A DNA stretch of 38,036 nt from Betaproteobacteria bacterium (GTDB lineage: Bacteria > Pseudomonadota > Gammaproteobacteria > Burkholderiales > Rhodocyclaceae). Where the stretch lies: assembly GCA_028065725.1 (NCBI GenBank), contig JAPTVL010000150.1:1-38036 (forward strand), in the 5' to 3' direction. The notes beneath the pieces are model-generated. The model worked only from the letters and a program-made list of their open reading frames with translations. It was not told the origin of the DNA and ran no database searches. This document shows positions 31,599 through 38,036 of the stretch, in pieces (the first letter of the stretch is position 1; every line of letters begins with the position of its first letter). Both the position numbers and the translations under genes were made by a program.

Positions 31599-32510
31599 CT
31601 ACCGCAGCTTCCGGCCTTCAATCTCCCAGCAGTCCAAGCCGGTGATCACGACGGCTACCGGCTTGGGTGGCTCCGCGCCATCCTTGAGCCGCAGCCAGCC
31701 GCTCTCGATTTGCTCGGGACTCACAAGGTGAGTCTTGAAAGCATTCATAACGACGGCTCCGGTGTGCTCGTCCCGTAACCCCCGGATTTCGGTGATGGGC
31801 ATCATGCCAAAGTAGCGCCGGCCTTCGACTAGGAGCGACACGGTAAGCGTTACCTGCACCTGCGTCCCGTAGCCATTGTCGACGTAAGGAGACACAGGAA
31901 ATATCGGCACGTTTTCGTGCTCACCGACCTCGATAGGGTACTCGCCATTGTTCCAGCGGCTAACTGCCACGTCGACACAAGTGCCCAGCGGGTTGCCCTC
32001 GACATCATGCACCACGCCATCATAGAAGAAGCCGTTCTCCATCCGAAACGGCATAGGTCCGGTGACTTGAATGCCGAACCCCATCTTCGTGCCGCGAAAC
32101 TCGCACAACACCGGCAGTGCCAACCCCTTCACTTGCCACTTGTGCGGCGCCGTGTCGATGGGACTGTAGATCGCCATCCCGAGTTTCTTGGCGAGCTTTT
32201 TCGCCGATACCGTGAATCCCTTTGCCGACACCAGGCAGCCCTGATGCGCGCGAACGTCTCTCACCATGCCGGCGAAGGATTCCACCCCTTTGACGTTAAC
32301 CGGCCGCGCGTAGTCCTTGCAGTCGAAAATGATCCGCATCGGGAACTGGCCGATCTGCTGCTCTACCAGCACGTCTATTTGCCGGTCGGTCTCGCTGTCG
32401 TAACCATGGAGGGTTGCGTTATGCGTGACCGTAGTACCTGGCGCCAAATCCTTCTGGATATTGGCGATCAGCAACTCAAGCTGCTGCCATTCAGGACGCT
32501 CTTCAGCCAC
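31599..32510 (-). CDS. Mrr-like PD-(D/E)xK restriction endonuclease-type protein
   Basis: A 303-residue protein with an N-terminal nuclease domain of the Mrr/restriction endonuclease-like class. The catalytic pattern is visible: ETDRQIDVLVEQQ (metal-binding aspartate, about residue 46), then PMRIIFDCKDYARPV (D-x-K form of the (D/E)xK motif), and FAGMVRDVRAHQGCLVSAKGFT, the conserved helix and strand of the family. Residues about 130-300 are beta-rich and unrecognised, perhaps for target recognition. The gene start overlaps the end of the IHF-like gene by 8 bp. No methyltransferase is nearby, so a classical restriction pair is unlikely; an Mrr-type modification-dependent or phage-responsive nuclease fits better. 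Confidence 0.82.
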   Translation of the reverse strand: MAEERPEWQQLELLIANIQKDLAPGTTVTHNATLHGYDSETDRQIDVLVEQQIGQFPMRIIFDCKDYARPVNVKGVESFAGMVRDVRAHQGCLVSAKGFTVSAKKLAKKLGMAIYSPIDTAPHKWQVKGLALPVLCEFRGTKMGFGIQVTGPMPFRMENGFFYDGVVHDVEGNPLGTCVDVAVSRWNNGEYPIEVGEHENVPIFPVSPYVDNGYGTQVQVTLTVSLLVEGRRYFGMMPITEIRGLRDEHTGAVVMNAFKTHLVSPEQIESGWLRLKDGAEPPKPVAVVITGLDCWEIEGRKLR

Positions 32511-32784
32511 GATCTACCCGCTGACGAAAATCCTGGCCAGCTTTGAAGCGCACGGTACGCTTCGCTGGCACCTGCACCAGGGCTACTGTTGCGGGATTCC
32601 AACCTTGGCGAGCCTCTCGGCTGTAGATGGGCCAGGCGCCGAAGCCTTTGATCTCCACCCAGCCTCCAGTGCTAAGGCGACCCGCAATCGCATCGAGCAG
32701 ATGATCGACGCAGATCGCTACATCAGGGGCATTCAAGCCTCGCGTGCGCTGCGCACGACGCTGTACAAGCTCAGATCGAGTCAT
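32503..32784 (-). CDS. IHF/HU-family DNA-binding protein (IHF-beta-like, diverged)
   Basis: A 93-residue protein of the bacterial histone-like family. MTRSELVQRRAQRTRG at the start, GGWVEIKGFGAWPIYSRE in the middle (the strand before the DNA-intercalating arm) and NPATVALVQVPAKRTVRFKAG with the arm and closing helix align with IHF-beta. The arm proline and several surface residues differ from housekeeping IHF, and the genomic context, between an unknown gene and a nuclease gene, is not that of ihfB (normally after rpsA). It probably bends or marks DNA for its operon partners. The ATG at 32784 follows the previous gene by 23 bp. Confidence 0.85.
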   Translation of the reverse strand: MTRSELVQRRAQRTRGLNAPDVAICVDHLLDAIAGRLSTGGWVEIKGFGAWPIYSREARQGWNPATVALVQVPAKRTVRFKAGQDFRQRVDRG

Positions 32785-32807
32785 AAGGCAGGGAGGATAC
32801 CGACCGG

Positions 32808-33314
32808 TCAAGCCCCAAGCAACTGCTCGCACGCCGCCCTGGTCTTCGGGTAGCGCATTAGCATGTCCCATTTCAGCAGCGGATTGACTTGGATCTCGAC
32901 GCCGTTGCCGCGCACAGCCACCAGGAACACTTGCGGATGTTTGCAGATCGGGTTTAGCGCAATCCGCGTCACGCCCTCGGGCGATTGCGTCTCCTGCGCC
33001 ACCTTAGCCGTCAGTGCGTGCCAGTCTGGCGCCGTGAATGCTTCACCTCCCGCCACCGCCGTCAACAGCTTAGCTAAGAACGTATCCGCCTCGCCGCGAG
33101 TCACTTCCGGCAGCGACTGTATTACAGGAGTTGCCTTGCGTGGCACAGGCGGCAGCGGGAATTCATCAGGCGTACGCGCTGCGTCCTTTAGCTGCTGCTT
33201 GTGGCAACTTGGCGCCGTTTGCATTCCGACTTCAATCACGGCGACGTTGGCAAATACCAGCCATGCCTGAAGCCAACGAGCCGAACTGTGATAGCGGAAG
33301 CCAATCATGGGCAT
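32808..33314 (-). CDS. Hypothetical protein, first gene of the IHF-like/nuclease operon
   Basis: No family recognised. The frame runs 168 residues from an ATG at 33314; a later ATG at 33224 would give 138. The first 30 residues (RWLQAWLVFANVAVIEVG) are moderately hydrophobic and could be a membrane or leader segment, but neither start has a good ribosome binding site. Residues about 50-65 are proline-rich (FPLPPVPRKATPVIQ). The C-terminal half is a compact globular region (HPQVFLVAVRGNGVEIQV, then PKTRAACEQLLG). It lies 88 bp from the divergent katG start, so the operon promoter must lie in that gap or inside the frame's first codons. Confidence 0.6.
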   Translation of the reverse strand: MPMIGFRYHSSARWLQAWLVFANVAVIEVGMQTAPSCHKQQLKDAARTPDEFPLPPVPRKATPVIQSLPEVTRGEADTFLAKLLTAVAGGEAFTAPDWHALTAKVAQETQSPEGVTRIALNPICKHPQVFLVAVRGNGVEIQVNPLLKWDMLMRYPKTRAACEQLLGA

Positions 33315-33353
33315 TGGATAAATTCACTTGCTGGCGGGATGTGCTCTGGATAG

Positions 33354-35588
<2,235 letters not shown>

Positions 35589-35600
35589 AATTTCCGGGAG

Positions 35601-35644
35601 GTCCTGGAGCATCACTCGACCCCAATCGTGATGACATCCAGGAC
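35601..35644 (+). terminator. Nested stem-loop downstream of katG
   Basis: GTCCTGG (35601-35607) pairs with CCAGGAC (35638-35644), and inside it CATCAC (35610-35615) pairs with GTGATG (35628-35633) around a 12-base loop. It begins 12 bp after the katG stop. Only a short TTT follows, so it may be a weak terminator or a stabilising 3' end. Confidence 0.5.
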
Positions 35645-36071
35645 TCGTTTCGCACCATTCCAGGCTCGGCGGCAGGTCATATCTGATACCGGCGGTCGCA
35701 CAAACTCAGTGCACGACAGGATGAAATGGGGCCCACTCTGAAGTCGAACTGCTCAAGTCGACCATTGAAGAAGAGCTTTTGAATGTCGGAGCCGGATAGC
35801 TGCAAGTAGTCACCGCGTGCCCTCGGCAAAGGGGTGCCGTACGCCGTTACCGCTGGGCATCCAGTTGGCAGGCAGCTTCACCTGGAAACTTCCCCTTGGC
35901 AAACACGAGTAACTCGGCCGCAAAAATTGTTGGAGCCTAAGGACACTCCGAGGAGTAGAGTGGGTGGGTGAGCGCCTCAGCTCAGGATGGGGCATAAACC
36001 GGAAACCAATTGGAATTCGTGCCGGCCGGTCGACACTCCGTGTTCCATTTCCATGAAAGGCTTGACATCCG
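35645..36071. other. Gap without a supported gene between katG and mscS
   Basis: About 430 bp with no convincing coding frame. A small ACTCC/GGAGT hairpin lies at 35945-35956. A few plus-strand codons (TIEEELLNVGAG ending near 35800) and a minus-strand frame (35810-36109) look faintly protein-like, but neither has a start, a ribosome site or a recognised family. No promoter for mscS could be identified with confidence. Confidence 0.4.
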
Positions 36072-36908
36072 ATGGAATCAACTTCGCTACAGAAATACCA
36101 GGACATCATCGCTCAGTACACCGTCGAGTTTGGCGTGAAGATTCTGGCTGCGATCGCTTTCTGGGTCATCGGCCGCATGTTGATCGGTTTCGTCGTCAAC
36201 CTCGTCCGTAGTTCGCTCGAAAAGCAGAAGGTGGACCCGACGGCCTTGCGTTACATCGGATCGATCATCACGGTGACTCTGAACGTCCTGCTGGTAATCG
36301 GAATACTCGGCTACTTTGGTATCCAGACCACGACTTTCGCAGCCCTGCTGGCCGGCGCCGGAGTGGCCATCGGCATGGCTTGGTCGGGACTGCTCGCCCA
36401 CTTCGCCGCAGGCGCATTCCTGATCGTGCTGCGGCCGTTCAAGGTCGGCGATTTCGTGTCGGTTGCCGGAATTACCGGAACGATCAAGGAAATTGGCCTG
36501 TTCGCGACGAGTCTCGATACGCCGGATGGAGTCTTTACGACGGTTGGCAACAACAAAATCTTTGCCGACACGATCCAGAACTTCACAACCAACCCGTTTC
36601 GTCGCGTCGATCTCAAAGCACAGCTGGCCGGTTCGACGTCGCCGTCGGATGCGATCGCGCTGCTCAAGGAAAAAATTGCCGCAATTCCCAACGTCCTGGG
36701 TGCGCCGGCGGTAGATGCCGAAATACTTGAATTCAACCTCGTCGGCCCCGTGTTGGCGGTGCGCCCGTATTGCCACAACGACCACTATTGGCAGGTCTAT
36801 TTTGACACCAACCGAGTGATTCGCGACAGTTTCGGTGCCGCCGGTTTTGCGGCGCCGATGCCGGCCCAAGTCATCGTCATGCAGGGCCAAAGTAACCAAG
36901 GCGGCTGA
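36072..36908 (+). CDS. mscS: MscS-family small-conductance mechanosensitive channel
   Basis: A 278-residue inner-membrane channel that opens under membrane tension to relieve osmotic shock. Three membrane helices are visible at about residues 18-42, 58-82 and 88-118. The pore-lining third helix reads FAALLAGAGVAIGMAWSGLL, with the glycine/alanine pattern of MscS, followed by the signature RPFKVGDFVSVAGITGTIKEIG. The cytoplasmic beta and alpha/beta domains run to the C-terminus. Length equals that of E. coli MscS (about 286). AAAGG lies upstream of the ATG at a slightly long spacing. It is followed by two small stress-type genes in the same direction. Confidence 0.95.
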   Translation: MESTSLQKYQDIIAQYTVEFGVKILAAIAFWVIGRMLIGFVVNLVRSSLEKQKVDPTALRYIGSIITVTLNVLLVIGILGYFGIQTTTFAALLAGAGVAIGMAWSGLLAHFAAGAFLIVLRPFKVGDFVSVAGITGTIKEIGLFATSLDTPDGVFTTVGNNKIFADTIQNFTTNPFRRVDLKAQLAGSTSPSDAIALLKEKIAAIPNVLGAPAVDAEILEFNLVGPVLAVRPYCHNDHYWQVYFDTNRVIRDSFGAAGFAAPMPAQVIVMQGQSNQGG

Positions 36909-36993
36909 TGGTCTATTGATTGACGAACCGGCGAATGGCGGGTTGCCCAGATTTCATCGTGTCACTAGCAACAACTACCGAAAGGATTTCATC

Positions 36994-37410
36994 ATGGCTT
37001 TGTTTGATCAAGCTCTCAGCGCAGCAGGCAGTCTGGCGGGGCAACAGGACCAAAGCAGCAACCCACTCGTCGGCGTCATCATGCAATTGGTTAACAACCC
37101 CCAAACCGGAGGCTTGGCAGGACTCGTTCAGTCGTTCCAAAGCGGGGGCATGGGTGAAATCGTCAAGTCATGGGTGTCGACGGGCCAGAACCTTCCGGTC
37201 TCGGCAGAGCAGATCCAGAGCGCGCTCGGCAGCGAGCAGATAAGCAATCTTGCAGCACAGATCGGCGTCAGTCCTGACCAAATGTCAGGGCAACTCGCTC
37301 AATTCCTGCCGCAGGTAATTGACAAGCTCACGCCGGATGGCAACGTCCCGCAAGGTGGCGATCTGATGGCGCAAGGTATGGAGTTATTCAAGGGCAAACT
37401 ATTGGGCTGA
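36994..37410 (+). CDS. YidB-like DUF937 protein
   Basis: A 138-residue protein of the DUF937/YidB family of unknown function. FDQALSAAGSLAGQQ opens it, followed by GGLAGLVQSFQSGGMGEIVKSW, which is the most conserved part. The QIQSALGSEQISNLAAQIG and LPQVIDKLTPDGNVPQGGDL segments also fit. It has no signal peptide or membrane segment. The start ATG has AAAGGA upstream. The 85-bp gap to mscS lacks a terminator, so joint transcription is possible. Assignment to the family is good; function is unknown. Confidence 0.9.
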   Translation: MALFDQALSAAGSLAGQQDQSSNPLVGVIMQLVNNPQTGGLAGLVQSFQSGGMGEIVKSWVSTGQNLPVSAEQIQSALGSEQISNLAAQIGVSPDQMSGQLAQFLPQVIDKLTPDGNVPQGGDLMAQGMELFKGKLLG

Positions 37411-37514
37411 GGCTGAGGACATACTTGCCGTTCGGTCCATGCATCAGCGATCGTATCGAGCTTAAGGCAGGAGCCATGAGCGTAAAGTGGGAACGTGTGA
37501 CCTGATCGATCTCT

Positions 37515-37537
37515 CGCGATGACCAATAATCATCGCG
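37515..37537. promoter_or_regulatory. Perfect inverted repeat plus -10-like box upstream of the YegP-like gene
   Basis: CGCGATGA and TCATCGCG flank a seven-base spacer. TATGAT (37545-37550) lies 7 bp further on and could be the -10 element of the next gene, which starts at 37577 with GAGGAG. No T-run follows the repeat, so an operator is more likely than a terminator, but no regulator is at hand to name. Confidence 0.4.
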
Positions 37538-37576
37538 CAGGGGCTATGATTTTTCTCAACAACGAGGAGTATTCAA

Positions 37577-37909
37577 ATGTCTGGTTGGTTTGAATTGAGC
37601 AAGAGCAGCGACGGGCAGTTTCGTTTTGTTCTGAAGGCAGGCAACGCTGAAACAATTCTCACGAGCGAGTTGTACAAGACAAAGCCTTCGGCCGAAAACG
37701 GTATTGCGTCGGTGCAAGCGAACTGCTCGGCCGACGAGCGGTATGAACGCAAGACTGCAGCCAACGGAAAGGTGTTTTTCAATCTTAAAGCGGCCAATCA
37801 TCAAGTCATTGGCACGAGTCAGATGTACGCGTCTGAAGCGGCTCGCGATAACGGCATTGCGAGTACGAAGACCAACGGTTCGAGCACGACGATCAAGGAC
37901 CACACCTAG
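37577..37909 (+). CDS. YegP-like protein with two DUF1508 repeats
   Basis: A 110-residue protein built from two copies of the DUF1508 fold. The first begins FELSKSSDGQFRFVLKAGN and ends with ENGIASVQANC; the second begins YERKTAANGKVFFNLKAAN and ends with DNGIASTKTNG. The family is often stress-induced; function is unknown. AACGAGGAG precedes the ATG. The TAG stop (37907-37909) forms part of CTAG, immediately before an IS5-family left end, so the transcript's natural 3' region has been displaced while the coding sequence is unchanged. Confidence 0.93.
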   Translation: MSGWFELSKSSDGQFRFVLKAGNAETILTSELYKTKPSAENGIASVQANCSADERYERKTAANGKVFFNLKAANHQVIGTSQMYASEAARDNGIASTKTNGSSTTIKDHT

Positions 37910-38036
37910 GGAAACGCTGAATAAGTATCAAACACTGTGAACGATTTCTTTGTCATGGAGTCAGACAAAGAGTTGCGATCACAAGAGACGAGAAGATGAA
38001 GCAAATGACGCTGGCGGCAGTGAAGGGATTCGAGAA
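37910..38036 (+). mobile_element. IS5-family insertion sequence, left part (continues beyond the window)
   Basis: GGGAAACGCTGAATAAGT immediately after CTAG resembles IS5-group terminal repeats, and IS5-group elements target YTAR sites such as CTAG. The transposase gene starts 86 bp in. Only the left end is present, so the right repeat and target duplication cannot be checked here. Confidence 0.7.
37996..38036 (+). CDS. IS5-family transposase, N-terminal fragment cut by window end
   Basis: The first 13 codons read MKQMTLAAVKGFE, the characteristic opening of a common group of IS5 transposases. The gene runs off the end of the window. The assignment rests on this short start and on the IS-type end just upstream. 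Confidence 0.65.
   Translation, partial: MKQMTLAAVKGFE

Noticed and set aside
36061..36066. TTGACA resembling a -35 box
   Set aside because: It lies only a few bases before the mscS start codon, leaving no room for a -10 element and leader.

Overview
The window looks like a chromosomal segment of a betaproteobacterium, most likely a Rhodocyclales-type degrader of aromatic or other recalcitrant acids. The GC-rich core genes (NnrS, CoA ligase, a dehydrogenase-crotonase fusion, split XdhC, SufS/SufU, TrpB2) point that way. This placement is inferred from gene content and style; no rRNA or other marker gene is present.

Region 1 (1-15.4 kb) is accessory DNA with visibly lower GC than what follows. 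It opens with the right end of an IS21-family element. It then carries a two-part catabolic cassette: an IclR regulator divergent from a GMC alcohol dehydrogenase and a two-subunit ThDP decarboxylase, and a GntR/UTRA regulator divergent from a TauABC-type ABC importer and a two-subunit aconitase-X dehydratase. The likely logic is import, dehydration and/or oxidation of a hydroxy acid, then ThDP-dependent decarboxylation. The substrate cannot be named from sequence. A 32-bp near-perfect palindrome overlaps the gntR start region and is the best operator in the window. Next come a relic stretch, a large orphan double-AAA+ ATPase, an SRAP (YedK-like) gene, another IS21-type end, an IS630 transposase with a damaged 5' end, and a HigA antitoxin that has no HigB.

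Region 2 (15.5-31.4 kb) is very GC-rich and reads as resident genome. On the plus strand it holds NnrS overlapping an acyl-CoA synthetase, a tandem CZB-domain protein, an unrecognised 387-residue protein, and a 3-hydroxyacyl-CoA dehydrogenase/crotonase fusion. On the minus strand is a tightly overlapped run xdhC(N)-xdhC(C)-MPT-binding/MobA fusion-sufS-sufU-DUF2889, followed by an M18 aminopeptidase and an RraA-like gene. These equip the cell to mature a molybdenum hydroxylase whose structural genes lie outside the window. A stand-alone TrpB2 closes the region with a strong terminator.

Region 3 (31.6-38.0 kb) holds a compact minus-strand operon (unknown protein, IHF-like DNA-binding protein, Mrr-like PD-(D/E)xK nuclease) that is a plausible uncharacterised defence or DNA-processing module. 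After it come katG, an MscS channel, a YidB-like and a YegP-like stress protein. The window ends inside an IS5-family element inserted exactly at the yegP stop codon.

No tRNA, rRNA or CRISPR array was seen.
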